A stretch of DNA of 50,106 nt from Dolomitihabitans soli (GCF_022213955.1 NZ_JAKNTW010000029.1:1-50106); one strand, 5' to 3'. Shown: positions 10,193-18,799, counted from the stretch's first letter. The notes: generated by a model from the sequence alone, not told the origin. Numbers and translations: made by a program.

Positions 10193-10924
10193 GTGGACAT
10201 CCGACTGACGAGCAAGAACATCCTGGTGACGGGGGGTACCCGAGGGATCGGCAGATCCATCGTGCGCACGTTCGCCGACGCCGGGGCCAACGTGCTGACC
10301 TGCTACCGGCAGGACGAGGAGGGCGCGGAGAGCCTGGTCGAAGAGCTGAGGGAAGTCGGCGGCGAGCACCACGTGGTGAAGGCCGACGTCGGCGGCCCCG
10401 CGGGCGTCGACCTCCTGATGAAGGAGTGCGCGACCCGGCTCGGCCACCTCGACGTGGTGGTGAACAACGCTGGCTTCATCACACATGTCCCGTTCGCCGA
10501 GCTGTCGGCGGAGGAGTGGCGCACGGCCCTCGACACCAACCTCACTTCCGCCATGCTCGTCATCCAGCAGGCCCTGCCGCTGCTGACCCCCGGCGCGTCG
10601 ATCGTGAACGTGGGCTCGCGGGCGGCGACCGTCGGCGTCCCGCTGCGCGCCCACTACACCGCCGCCAAGGCGGGACTCATCGGCCTGACACGCTCGCTCG
10701 CCAAGGAGCTCGGCCCACGCGGCTTCCGCGTCAACGTCGTGGCGCCCGGCCCGGTGGAGACCGACAGGGAGGTCGCCCCGGAGGTGCGGGAACGTTACCA
10801 GCGGCTGATCGCGCTCGGCAGGCTCGGCCGCCCGCAGGAGATCGCGAACGTGGTGGCGTTCCTGGCCGCTGACCTGTCCAGCTTCGTGACCGGCGAGACG
10901 ATCAACGTGGACGGAGGAGTGTGA
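10193..10924 (+). CDS. SDR ketoreductase (first of two)
   Basis: The 243-residue FabG-like SDR has TGGTRGIG for NADPH binding, NNAG, and an intact catalytic set: Asn in TNLTSAM, Ser in NVGSRAA, and Tyr and Lys in YTAAK. It should reduce a specific keto group of the nascent polyketide, as C-9 or C-19 reductases do in related clusters. GTG at 10193 follows GGAG at good spacing; GTG at 10187 would overlap that site. A 139-nt gap to the ACP-cyclase gene holds nothing recognisable and may carry a secondary promoter. Confidence 0.93.
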   Translation: MDIRLTSKNILVTGGTRGIGRSIVRTFADAGANVLTCYRQDEEGAESLVEELREVGGEHHVVKADVGGPAGVDLLMKECATRLGHLDVVVNNAGFITHVPFAELSAEEWRTALDTNLTSAMLVIQQALPLLTPGASIVNVGSRAATVGVPLRAHYTAAKAGLIGLTRSLAKELGPRGFRVNVVAPGPVETDREVAPEVRERYQRLIALGRLGRPQEIANVVAFLAADLSSFVTGETINVDGGV

Positions 10925-10925
10925 C

Positions 10926-11243
10926 GTGTCCTTCAGGGTGATGCTGCGGATGCAGATCCGTCCGGGCATGGAGCAGGAGTTCGAACAGACCTGGTACGAG
11001 ATCGGTGGCGAGATCACCGGCCACTCCGCCAACCTCGGCCAGTGGCTCGCCAAGAGCGCCGAGGAGGCGGGTGTCTACTACGTCGTCAGCGACTGGATCG
11101 ACGAACCGCGCTTCCGCGGGTTCGAGTGCAGCACCGGCCATCGGGACCACCGGGCCAGACTCCACCCGTACCGCTCCAGCGGGTCCATGACCACCATGCA
11201 CGTCATATTCGCGATGACCGGCGCCGGGGGGCGGGTCTCGTGA
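10926..11243 (+). CDS. Antibiotic biosynthesis monooxygenase (ABM) family protein 1
   Basis: The 105-residue protein has the ferredoxin-like ABM fold pattern: MLRMQIRPGMEQEFEQTWYEIG at the start, VSDWIDEP in the middle and a C-terminal strand STMTTMHVIF-like segment. Small ABM proteins are cofactor-free oxygenases or oxygenase partners that oxidise anthrone-like rings, and paired ABMs are usual in pentangular polyphenol clusters. It begins one base after the KR stop, and its own stop overlaps the GTG of the second ABM gene. Confidence 0.85.
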   Translation: MSFRVMLRMQIRPGMEQEFEQTWYEIGGEITGHSANLGQWLAKSAEEAGVYYVVSDWIDEPRFRGFECSTGHRDHRARLHPYRSSGSMTTMHVIFAMTGAGGRVS

Positions 11244-11572
11244 CGGCCCGCGTGCGCGTCCTGGTCTACGCGACGGAACCCGGCGACGGCGAGCCCGGCG
11301 CCGTCACCCGCGCCTACCACCGCATCAGCGGCGACCTCGCCGGCACCCGCGGACTGCTCGGCAACGAGTTGCTGCGATCGGTCCACGATCCCAGCGGCTT
11401 CGTGGTGATGAGCGAATGGGAGAGCCTGCCCGCCTTCCGCGCCTGGGAGGAGGGAGCCGGGCACCGGCAGGCGACGGCTCCGCTGCGGCCCTACCAGGAC
11501 CACACCCGCGAACAGCCGTTCGCCGTCTACGCCGTCGAGGCGGCCTACCCGGCGCAGGAGGGCCCGCCATGA
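11240..11572 (+). CDS. Antibiotic biosynthesis monooxygenase (ABM) family protein 2
   Basis: This 110-residue protein starts with a GTG overlapping the previous stop. Its VRVLVYATEP and FVVMSEWESLPAFRAWEEG pattern with HRQATAPLRPY is typical of ABM domains (strand, helix and a WES-type loop). It probably works with the first ABM on the same polyaromatic substrate, for example quinone formation. The stop overlaps the ATG of the second KR, so the KR-ABM-ABM-KR block is fully coupled. Confidence 0.85.
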   Translation: MTARVRVLVYATEPGDGEPGAVTRAYHRISGDLAGTRGLLGNELLRSVHDPSGFVVMSEWESLPAFRAWEEGAGHRQATAPLRPYQDHTREQPFAVYAVEAAYPAQEGPP

Positions 11573-12300
11573 AGATCCCCGGCAGCAGAATCCTGCTCAC
11601 TGGAGGAACCCGCGGGATCGGCCTGGCCACCGCGCTCGCGCTGGCCGGGGCGGGCGCACGCCTCGTCACCTGCTACCACGGAGACGAATCCGCCGCGAAG
11701 GAACTGGCCGCCGAACTCGACGCGATCGGCGGCGGGCACCGGGTCGTTCAGGCGGACGTCACGAACGCCCACGACGTCGCCCGGCTGATCGACGTCTGCG
11801 CGGCGACGCTCGGCGGGCTGGACGTGCTGGTCAACAACGCCGGTGTGGACGGGGTGGCGCCGCTGGCCGGCCTCTCCCCCGCCGAGTGGCACCGGGTGAT
11901 CGAGGTCGACCTCACCGCCGTGTACCTCGTCACTCAGGCCGCGCTCCCCCTGCTCTCCGCCCGGTCGTCCGTGATCAACCTGGGCGCCTCGGCGGCCCTG
12001 CGCGGACGGCCGGGCAGCGCCCACTACACGGCGGCCAAGGCGGCCCTCGTCGGGCTCACCCGCTCACTCGCCAAGGAACTGGGCCCGCGCGGGATCCGCG
12101 TCAACATCGTCGCCCCGGGCGTCGTCGACACCGGACCGGGCGGCGGCCCCCCTCCCGAGGTCCGCGACCGGCTCCGGGCCATGACCGCCCTGGGCCGGCT
12201 CGGCACGCCCGAGGAGGTGGCGGGCGCCGTGCTCTTCCTCGCCGGCGACCTCTCCGGATACATCTCCGGGATCACCCTGAACGTGGATGGAGGCATCTGA
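11569..12300 (+). CDS. SDR ketoreductase homologue (second) with altered catalytic positions
   Basis: The 243-residue paralogue of the first KR shares TGGTRGIG, NNAG, HYTAAK and the C-terminal LNVDGG. By ungapped comparison with its neighbour, the catalytic Asn is Asp (VDLTAVY) and the catalytic Ser position is Ala, with a Ser one place later (NLGASAA). Tyr and Lys remain. It may be slow, use the shifted Ser, or act in substrate binding or as a partner of the first KR. It starts inside the ABM stop codon and ends overlapping the SchA/CurD-like gene. Confidence 0.88.
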   Translation: MKIPGSRILLTGGTRGIGLATALALAGAGARLVTCYHGDESAAKELAAELDAIGGGHRVVQADVTNAHDVARLIDVCAATLGGLDVLVNNAGVDGVAPLAGLSPAEWHRVIEVDLTAVYLVTQAALPLLSARSSVINLGASAALRGRPGSAHYTAAKAALVGLTRSLAKELGPRGIRVNIVAPGVVDTGPGGGPPPEVRDRLRAMTALGRLGTPEEVAGAVLFLAGDLSGYISGITLNVDGGI

Positions 12301-12674
12301 TGCCGTACGCAGCGATCACCTACAAGGTCAAGCCGGGTCACGAAGACGAGATCGCCGAGATCTTCGCCGGATTCCAGCGCGTCAGCTCGCCCACGCTGTA
12401 CGGCGACGACGGAACCGAGTCCGGCCGGCTGCTGGGAACCGCCGTGTTCGTCAAGGACGAGTTCATGGTGCGGGTCATCCATTACGAGGGCGACCTCGCC
12501 GACGTGGCCAGGAAGATGGCCGGGCACCCAGGCGTCCACCATCTGGAGGAACGGCTCGCCCCCCATCTGGCGGAACGCCGCGACACCAGCACGCCCGCGG
12601 GGTTCGGCGACTACTTCAGGAACGCGACGATGCGCTGCGTCTCCCAGCTGGCTCCCGACGCCCCGAACGGCTGA
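12300..12674 (+). CDS. SchA/CurD-like domain protein
   Basis: The 124-residue protein matches the SchA/CurD family of spore-pigment clusters (whiE ORF I type). It has AITYKVKPGHEDEIAEIF at the start, GRLLGTAVFVKD and MVRVIHYEGDL in the middle, and RNATMRCVSQL at the end. Its biochemical role is not established; it is thought to assist pigment tailoring. The ATG overlaps the KR stop. Its presence together with KR, ABM and P450 genes makes the cluster a mix of spore-pigment and pentangular polyphenol content. Confidence 0.9.
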   Translation: MPYAAITYKVKPGHEDEIAEIFAGFQRVSSPTLYGDDGTESGRLLGTAVFVKDEFMVRVIHYEGDLADVARKMAGHPGVHHLEERLAPHLAERRDTSTPAGFGDYFRNATMRCVSQLAPDAPNG

Positions 12675-12679
12675 GCGGG

Positions 12680-13555
12680 ATGGACCTGCCGAGGATCACC
12701 CTCATCGGGCTGGGCGGCATGGGCGCGGGAATGGGGCTGCGGCTCCTCGACGAAGGCTTTCCGCTGCACGTGTACAACAGGACGCCCGAGAAGGGGAGGC
12801 CGCTCATCGAGGCCGGCGCCCGGACGGCGGAGAGCCTCACCGCGACCGTGGCCGAAGCCGACGTCGTGCTGCTGAGCCTCAGCGACGAGGAGGCCGTCGA
12901 GGAGATGGTGTTCGGACGGCTGGCTCCCGCCCTCCGCCCGGGCATGCTGCTGATCGACACGACCACGGTCTCCCCCGAGTACGCTCGCCGGTCGGCGGCA
13001 CGGCTGAGGGCCGCGGACGTCGGCCGCGTGGAGGCATGTGTGGTCGGCAACCCGCTGATGGCGAGGGCGGGCCGACTGCGCCTCTTCACCGCGGGAGATC
13101 CCGGCGACGTGGAGCGCGTCGCCGGCCTGCTCAGGGCACTCGGCCGTCAGGTCACGCACCTGGGCGGGGACGGCCGGGCGTGCGCCCTGAAGCTGGCCTT
13201 CAACCTGCTCCTCGGGGCGCAGACCGCCGCGCTGGCCGAAGCGGTGGCCTACGGCGTGCGCGCGGGGATCGACCAGGAGGTCCTGCTCGACACGATGGCG
13301 GGCGAGGGGGGCGCGCTCGCCTCGCCCCTGCTCACCTTCCGCGCGGATTTCATGCGCAGCGGGGTCTACGAACCGCCCGCGTTCCGGGCGAGTCTGATGG
13401 CGAAGGACCTCCATCTGGTACGGCGTGACGCGGCCCGGCTCGGGCTCACGCTGCCGTTGACCGACTCCGCGGCGGCGCGGTTCGACGCCGCCGTCACCGC
13501 GGGCGACGGCGACAAGGACGCCGCGGTGATCCTCCGGGTACGGGAACGCCGCTGA
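12680..13555 (+). CDS. NAD(P)-dependent beta-hydroxyacid dehydrogenase family protein
   Basis: The 291-residue protein has the 3-hydroxyisobutyrate / 6-phosphogluconate dehydrogenase layout. An N-terminal Rossmann domain carries IGLGGMGAGM, the substrate loop reads DTTTVSP, and a catalytic lysine lies in ALKLAFNLLLG. An all-helical C-terminal domain ends with residues around KDAAVI. Such enzymes oxidise or reduce beta-hydroxy acids, or act as imine reductases. Its position 5 nt after the SchA/CurD gene makes it the last gene of the PKS operon, so a tailoring reduction or precursor role is likely. The substrate is unknown. Confidence 0.85.
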   Translation: MDLPRITLIGLGGMGAGMGLRLLDEGFPLHVYNRTPEKGRPLIEAGARTAESLTATVAEADVVLLSLSDEEAVEEMVFGRLAPALRPGMLLIDTTTVSPEYARRSAARLRAADVGRVEACVVGNPLMARAGRLRLFTAGDPGDVERVAGLLRALGRQVTHLGGDGRACALKLAFNLLLGAQTAALAEAVAYGVRAGIDQEVLLDTMAGEGGALASPLLTFRADFMRSGVYEPPAFRASLMAKDLHLVRRDAARLGLTLPLTDSAAARFDAAVTAGDGDKDAAVILRVRERR

Positions 13556-13568
13556 ATCGGCGCCCTCG

Positions 13569-13616
13569 CCCGGACCGCGTCCGGTGACGCGCCACAGGAG
13601 CGAACCGCGGTCCGGG
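13569..13616 (+). terminator. Hairpin at the end of the PKS operon
   Basis: Perfect 11-nt arms CCCGGACCGCG (13569-13579) and CGCGGTCCGGG (13606-13616) flank a 26-nt loop, beginning 13 nt after the last stop codon of the operon. The long loop makes it a moderate candidate. No U-tract follows. Confidence 0.5.
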
Positions 13617-13734
13617 ATCCGCCGCTGGGCCGGGCGATCCGGCCACCTCGCCGCCGGTGACAACCCTGCTGACCTGCCCATCTGGGAGATCGCCGCCCCC
13701 GGTTACCGTCTCGCCAGAGTGTAATCACTATGTG

Positions 13735-13764
13735 TTGTTAGTTATAACCGTACGTAATCATACT
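13735..13764 (+). promoter_or_regulatory. AT-rich promoter region of the SARP gene
   Basis: Positions ~13721-13765 form a distinctly AT-rich island in otherwise GC-rich DNA. A TTGTTA (13735-13740) and CATACT (13759-13764) at 18-nt spacing are a plausible -35/-10 pair about 78 nt upstream of the SARP start. A short palindrome GTTATAAC (13741-13748) sits in the spacer and could bind a regulator. Confidence 0.35.
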
Positions 13765-13841
13765 GACGGAACATGCCCCGGCGCGCCCCATCGAAAGATG
13801 TTCGGAAGCTCCATCCACCGAAGAGAGAACGGAGACGAGGT

Positions 13842-15746
13842 ATGGAGTTTCTGCTGCTGGGGCCGTTGGCCGTGTGCGACCGGGGGACGGAACTGACCCC
13901 CACCCCGCCCAAAGTGAGAGAGGTGCTGGCCCTCCTCCTGCTACGCAACAACCAGCTCGTCCTGATGTCGGAGCTGATCGACGAACTGTGGCCCGACCAC
14001 CCGCCGACGAGCGCCCAGTCGACCCTGCAGACCTACATCTACAAGATCAGAAAGATCTTCACCGAGGGCGCCGACGGGACACTGCTGACCAGACCGTATG
14101 GGTACATGCTGACCGTCCCCCCCGATCACGTCGATCTCCACCGTTTCGAACGGCTGATGTCCGCCGGCAGCGGCGCGCTGACCGCCGGCGACCACGAGGC
14201 CGCCCAGCGGCTTCTGTCGCAGGCGCTGACCCTGTGGCGCGGCCCGGCCCTGGCCGACGTGACGGCCGGCGGGCTCCTCTCGACCTACATCACCTCCCTC
14301 GAAGAGAGCCGGCTCCAGGCACTGGCCCTCCGCATCGAGGCGGACCTGCATCTCGGGGGGCACCAGGTGGCCATCAGGGAGCTGAAGGAACTCGTCTCCG
14401 CGAACCCTCTGCACGAGGGCTTCCACACCCAGCTGATGCTGGCGATGCACCGGTCGGGCCGCCGGGCCGAAGCCCTCGACGCCTACCAGAACCTGCGCCG
14501 GCTGCTGGTCGAGGACCTCGGGGTCGAACCCAGCGCGAAGGCGCAGCGGCTGCACCAGGCCCTCCTGTGTTCCGACCCCTCTCTCGACCACGCCTCGGCG
14601 GTCACTCCGACCCCGATCCGGGTCGGGCCCGCCGCCGTCACCGAGTTCGCGGTGCCGGCCCAACTGCCGCCGAATGTCGCGGACTTCGTCTCTCGCGGGA
14701 ACGACGTGGACCTGATCGTGAACCACCTGACCCGGCCCGCGAGCACCGAGGACGACACGACGCTGCGCATCATCTCCATCAGCGGGATGCCGGGCATCGG
14801 CAAGACCGCGCTGGCCGTACGCGCGGCCCACCGGCTGCGGCCGTCGTTCCCCGACGGCCAGCTGTTCGCCGACCTGCGCGGCACCGCGGGCGACCCGGCC
14901 GACCCGGCGGACGTGCTGACCGGCTTTCTTCGCGCGGCGGGCTTGCCGGACGACCGCATCCCCCCGAATCTCGACGGACGTGCCAGCGCCTTCCGCACCT
15001 GGGCCGCCAACCGCAGGCTGCTCCTGCTCCTGGACGACGCCGCCTCCGCACGCCAGTTCCAGCCGCTGCTGCCGGGCTCCGCGCCGAGCGCGGCCATCGT
15101 GACGGGACGAACAGGGCTACGCCCGCTGCCGGGGGCCACCAGCGTTAACCTCGGCCTCCTCACGACGGGCGAGGGCGTCGAACTGCTGGAGAACATCGCC
15201 GGCCGTACCCTGCTCGCCGGCGAACGGCCGGCCGCGGACACGCTGGTGGAACTGTGCGGCCACCTTCCGCTGGCGATCCGCGCCGCCGGCGTACGGTTCA
15301 CAGCCAGCGGATGGCCGCTCGACAAGTTCACCCGGCACCTGGCGGGCGCCCGCCGGCGGCTCGACGAACTCCGCTTCGACGGCCTCGACGTGCGGGCCCG
15401 GCTGCGCTCCAGTTATCTCCGGCTCGCCCGGCAAGAACGCCTGTTCGTCCGGCTGCTCAGCCTGATCCCTCCCGCGGCCTTCACCGCGCGCGGCGTCGCC
15501 CGCATGCTGGAGCTCGACCCCGCCGCCGTCGACGGTCACCTCGCCCGGCTCGTGGAGAACCACTTCCTGCGGGTCGAGGCCGCGGACGAGCTCGTCTACA
15601 GCTTCCACGAGCTGGTCCGGCTGTTCGCCCGCGAACAGGTCCTGCGGGATCTCACCGACCCGGCCACGGGATCTCACCCCCTCCCGCGTGCCGCGCAGGG
15701 GGCGGCGTTCCCGCACGGCCGCTGCACGGTGATCAACATCGCCTGA
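13842..15746 (+). CDS. SARP/AfsR-like transcriptional activator with NB-ARC domain
   Basis: The 634-residue protein begins with an OmpR-type winged helix (residues ~1-95, LGPLAV to TRPYGYML), then the bacterial transcriptional activation domain (~100-245, including ALTLWRGPALADV and VEDLGVEPSAKAQ). An NTPase domain follows with Walker A GMPGIGKT near residue 315 and Walker B RLLLLLDDA. The NB-ARC helical portion ends soon after FHELVRLFAREQ, and the TPR region of full AfsR proteins is missing. SARPs activate antibiotic operons from direct heptamer repeats. This is the likely pathway activator of the PKS operon. ATG at 13842 fits the family N-terminus. Confidence 0.92.
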   Translation: MEFLLLGPLAVCDRGTELTPTPPKVREVLALLLLRNNQLVLMSELIDELWPDHPPTSAQSTLQTYIYKIRKIFTEGADGTLLTRPYGYMLTVPPDHVDLHRFERLMSAGSGALTAGDHEAAQRLLSQALTLWRGPALADVTAGGLLSTYITSLEESRLQALALRIEADLHLGGHQVAIRELKELVSANPLHEGFHTQLMLAMHRSGRRAEALDAYQNLRRLLVEDLGVEPSAKAQRLHQALLCSDPSLDHASAVTPTPIRVGPAAVTEFAVPAQLPPNVADFVSRGNDVDLIVNHLTRPASTEDDTTLRIISISGMPGIGKTALAVRAAHRLRPSFPDGQLFADLRGTAGDPADPADVLTGFLRAAGLPDDRIPPNLDGRASAFRTWAANRRLLLLLDDAASARQFQPLLPGSAPSAAIVTGRTGLRPLPGATSVNLGLLTTGEGVELLENIAGRTLLAGERPAADTLVELCGHLPLAIRAAGVRFTASGWPLDKFTRHLAGARRRLDELRFDGLDVRARLRSSYLRLARQERLFVRLLSLIPPAAFTARGVARMLELDPAAVDGHLARLVENHFLRVEAADELVYSFHELVRLFAREQVLRDLTDPATGSHPLPRAAQGAAFPHGRCTVINIA

Positions 15747-15774
15747 GACGCGGACGCGGTCCGTCATCGAACTT

Positions 15775-15841
15775 GGCGAGGGCGCGGCGGCCCTGGTGCC
15801 GGAGGAGCGGACGGCCGCCCGGCGGCGCGGCGCGTCCATCT
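15775..15841 (+). pseudogene. 67-bp relic of KS-alpha
   Basis: These 67 bases match positions 7557-7623 inside the KS-alpha gene with five substitutions and no gaps (62 of 67 identical). The relic still reads [21 protein letters not shown] in frame before a stop. No ketosynthase sequence surrounds it. It is either the remnant of a second, deleted ketosynthase gene or a small segmental duplication. It marks the right edge of the PKS region. Confidence 0.75.
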
Positions 15842-15981
15842 GACCGCCGGCCGGGCGGACGGCCATGAGGGCGCCGGGACCGCCGCCGCGCGTCCGCGAA
15901 CCGAGACGACGACCCCGGGGCCGGTTCGTGGCGATCTTCAGGGCGATGCGCGCAGGGTCGGGGTGCGACAGACTGCTACGT

Positions 15982-16974
15982 GTGATTGTGGACAAGGCCA
16001 TCTATTACGACGGCCGGCGCGAGACCATCTCCGGCGACATCAGCGACGCGTTCGGCGCTGCGCGGGCCAAGGGCGACTGCTTCGTGTGGATCGGGATGCA
16101 CGAGCCGACTCAGGAGGAGTTCGATCTCGTCACCAACGAGCTGAAGCTCCCGCACCTCGCTGTCGAGGACGCCATCCACGCCCATCAGCGGCCGAAGATC
16201 GAGAACTATGACGGCACGTTGTTCGTGGTGCTGAAGACCTTGCACTACGAGGAGGAGACCTCCGACATCGAGGTCGGCGAGATCATGCTGTTCCTCGGCG
16301 AGGGCTTCGTGATCAGCGTCCGGCACGGCAGGGCGACCCCGCTGACCGCCGTCCGCAAGCGGATCGAGGCCGACCGCGACCTCCTGAACGCCGGGCCCGC
16401 CGGGGTGCTGTACGCGGTGTGCGACCAGATCGTCGACACCTACTCCGTCATCGTCCGCGAGGTCGAGGCCGACCTGATCAAGCTCGAAGGCGAAGTGTTC
16501 AGCCCCGATCACAAGGACGTCACCGAGGACATCTACTCGCTCAAGCGCGAGGTCCTGGAGTTCCGGGGCGCTCAGGAGCCGCTCATCGCCGTCCTGGAGG
16601 AGATCGTGAAGGGCCGGGTCGAGGTGTGCGCGCACGCCACCGACAACTTCCGCGACGTCCTGGACCATCTGCTGCGCGTCGACGAACAGGTCGACGCGCA
16701 CAACGAACTGCTCTCCAACGCCCTGACCGCCCATCTCGCGCTCGTCGGACGCCGGCAGAACCAGGTGGCCATGCAGCAGAACGCCGACATGCGCAAGATC
16801 TCCTCCTGGGCCGCGCTGATCGCCGTCCCGACCATGATCGCCGGAATCTACGGCATGAACTTCGACTACATGCCCGAGCTTCACTGGCTGGTCGGCTACC
16901 CCTTGGCGATGACCGTCATGGTCATCGCCGTCGTCATCGTCCACCGGCTCCTGCGGAAGAGCGGATGGCTGTGA
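15982..16974 (+). CDS. corA: CorA-family magnesium/divalent metal transporter
   Basis: The 330-residue protein has a large soluble N-terminal domain, a long helical stalk with repeated acidic and basic residues, and two C-terminal membrane helices. The signature GMN sits between them (IAGIYGMNF). It should form a homopentameric Mg2+ channel in the cytoplasmic membrane. The GTG start gives the normal N-terminus (VDKAIYYDGRR). Upstream in-frame starts exist but add an arginine-rich, non-conserved stretch. It seems unrelated to the PKS cluster and likely marks resident chromosome. Confidence 0.95.
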   Translation: MIVDKAIYYDGRRETISGDISDAFGAARAKGDCFVWIGMHEPTQEEFDLVTNELKLPHLAVEDAIHAHQRPKIENYDGTLFVVLKTLHYEEETSDIEVGEIMLFLGEGFVISVRHGRATPLTAVRKRIEADRDLLNAGPAGVLYAVCDQIVDTYSVIVREVEADLIKLEGEVFSPDHKDVTEDIYSLKREVLEFRGAQEPLIAVLEEIVKGRVEVCAHATDNFRDVLDHLLRVDEQVDAHNELLSNALTAHLALVGRRQNQVAMQQNADMRKISSWAALIAVPTMIAGIYGMNFDYMPELHWLVGYPLAMTVMVIAVVIVHRLLRKSGWL

Positions 16975-17090
16975 GCATTCCCCCGAGAATCTCCTGGAGC
17001 AGGATCGTCCTCGGCCTCACCACCCTGTGGATCATCGTGGTGACCGTCATCATCATCCTCGACCCCAAAGCGGCCGCACCGCCCCCGTAA
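16971..17090 (+). CDS. Small single-helix membrane protein
   Basis: A 39-residue frame starts at a GTG overlapping the corA stop (GTGA); an ATG at 16965 is the alternative. It has one strong hydrophobic segment from about residue 12 to 30, rich in Ile and Val, followed by DPKAAAPPP. The coupled start and clean membrane helix favour a real gene, perhaps a small accessory protein of the transporter. No family is recognised, and a chance frame cannot be excluded. Confidence 0.4.
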   Translation: MSIPPRISWSRIVLGLTTLWIIVVTVIIILDPKAAAPPP

Positions 17091-17100
17091 GTCAGGCTGC

Positions 17101-17141
17101 GGTGCGGCGTTCACCCGCCGGCAGCGGATGAACGCCGTACC
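17101..17141. terminator. Bidirectional hairpin between convergent genes
   Basis: GGTGCGGCGTTCAC (17101-17114) pairs with the segment ending GAACGCCGTACC at 17141, with mismatches at two positions. It lies between the convergent corA unit and the GH16 gene, the normal position for a shared terminator. Confidence 0.65.
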
Positions 17142-17167
17142 CCGCGGCCCTCGTCAGGGCAGGGTCC

Positions 17168-18799
17168 TCAGCCGCGATCGCGGACGAGTTTCACCGCGTC
17201 GGCGCGGATGCACCCCGCGCCGGTGCGCGTCAGGCCGAACGTGTACTCGCCGCCGGCCGGCGCGTCGACCGCGCCGAGCGAGACCCAGCCGGCCCCGGCC
17301 GCGGTGAAGTCGATCGTCCGTTCGGCCACCGGCGTCCCTCCCCGGCTCAGCGTCGCGCGTGCCTTGGAGTCCCCGCCGGCGGCCCCCGTGCGGTAGAGGA
17401 ACGCCTCGTAGCGGCCGGCGGCGGCCGCCTTCACCTTCCAGCTCGCGGCGGCGCCGAGGTCGCAGGAGTGGCGTGAGGTCAGCGCTCCGTGGCCGGGCAG
17501 GGACGACGTCGCCCAGCCCGGTCCGCTCTCGGTGTAGCCGGCGGCGGTGGGACCGTCGTTGTCGGCGTAGTGGTCCTTCTCGTAGAACCGGAAGTAGTCG
17601 AAGGCGACGGTCGCGGGCAGCCGGCTCGGGTCGGGGTAGTCGTTGTAGGCGACGGCCGTCAGCCACACCTTCATCCAGTCGTGGACGAAGGGCCCGGCCG
17701 GGTAGGCGAGATAGGCGCGCTGCCGTCCGTCGACGAAGAACCGCACTCCGGCCTCGTCGTAGTCGTAGCCGAAGACGTGCCAGCCCTTCGACAGGTCGGC
17801 GCCCACGTCGTACCAGCCGCTGGTCACCTGCCGCCGCGGCGGGCGGTGGTCGAAGACGTTGTGGATCACCTTGTTCGGGTTGATGGAGTCGATCTCGAAG
17901 CCGTCGATCTCGGCGAGCTGGCACTTGTGCACACCGTCGGCGCCGCCGCACATGGACCAGAACGCCGGATGCCAGCCGGGGCCCTCGTTGATCCAGACAC
18001 GGGTCTCGTAGTAGCCGTAGCGTATCAGCTTCTTGGAGACCAGGCCGCCGCCGGTGAAGGGCTTGCCCCGGTCCGTCTCCGCCTTGAGGTCGATGACGGC
18101 GGCGCCGTCACCGCCGTGCGCGTCGGGATCGAAGCGCACGTTCCTGGCGAGCTGGGAGCTGTTGCCGCGGACGTCGGTCCGCGGATCCCACGGTCCGTTC
18201 GCCCAGTCGATGGGCTTGGTGAACTCGTCGGCGAAGGCGAGCCGGTAGTCGCCGAGGTCGGGGCCGTTCTGGGGCGGCGGGTTCGCCGGTTCGCCCTGCC
18301 GCAGGCGGACGGCGTACGTGCGGGCGTACTCGTCGAGGGGTTCCCCGGGCGTGAGATCCTGACCGGCGGTGATCTTCACCGTGACGTCCTGCCCCGCGGT
18401 CGCGGTCACCGGGCCGAGCGGCCGCCAGTAGCCGCCGCCCTGGCGCTGGTCGACGACATGCGTGCGGCCGCCCGGCGTGACGGTGTAGCCGGCGTTGCGG
18501 GCGCTGGTGTGGAACGGCGGGTACCAGACGTCGACCTGGTACGTCCCGGCCGCGGGAGCCGGCAGCGTCCAGGTCGCGGTGTCGCCGGGGGTGTTGGTGT
18601 ATCGGGCCTGACCTCCGGCGAATCCCGACAGGGCGCCGGGCAGCCACGTGCCCGACTCCTGGTATCCGGCGTCGAAGATGGTCCTGACCGTGGTCGACGG
18701 CTCACCGGCTGCGACACCGGCGGTGGGTGGCAGCATGCTCAGCGCCGCGAGCGCGGCACAGAACACGAGGGATGTTCGGCGAAGGGCGGGCATAGGCAC
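17168..18799 (-). CDS. Secreted glycoside hydrolase family 16 with flanking golvesin-like domains
   Basis: The 543-residue protein starts with a Sec signal peptide (residues ~1-31, cleavage near AGVAAG). A beta-sandwich domain of golvesin-C-terminal-like type follows (~40-168, FDAGYQESGTW, TYQVDVWYP). The GH16 catalytic domain spans ~180-415 with the ExDxxE motif Glu297-Ile-Asp299-Gly-Phe-Glu302 and the upstream GPGWHPAFW. A second golvesin-like domain fills ~425-543. GH16 enzymes cleave beta-1,3 or beta-1,4 glycans by retention; the substrate here is not evident. A GAGGAG site precedes the ATG. It is divergent from the IclR gene and likely under its control. Confidence 0.9.
   Translation of the reverse strand: MPMPALRRTSLVFCAALAALSMLPPTAGVAAGEPSTTVRTIFDAGYQESGTWLPGALSGFAGGQARYTNTPGDTATWTLPAPAAGTYQVDVWYPPFHTSARNAGYTVTPGGRTHVVDQRQGGGYWRPLGPVTATAGQDVTVKITAGQDLTPGEPLDEYARTYAVRLRQGEPANPPPQNGPDLGDYRLAFADEFTKPIDWANGPWDPRTDVRGNSSQLARNVRFDPDAHGGDGAAVIDLKAETDRGKPFTGGGLVSKKLIRYGYYETRVWINEGPGWHPAFWSMCGGADGVHKCQLAEIDGFEIDSINPNKVIHNVFDHRPPRRQVTSGWYDVGADLSKGWHVFGYDYDEAGVRFFVDGRQRAYLAYPAGPFVHDWMKVWLTAVAYNDYPDPSRLPATVAFDYFRFYEKDHYADNDGPTAAGYTESGPGWATSSLPGHGALTSRHSCDLGAAASWKVKAAAAGRYEAFLYRTGAAGGDSKARATLSRGGTPVAERTIDFTAAGAGWVSLGAVDAPAGGEYTFGLTRTGAGCIRADAVKLVRDRG

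Noticed and set aside
15865-15981. Upstream start for the CorA gene
   Set aside because: The extra residues are arginine-rich and unlike CorA N-termini. GTG 15982 gives the usual N-terminus.
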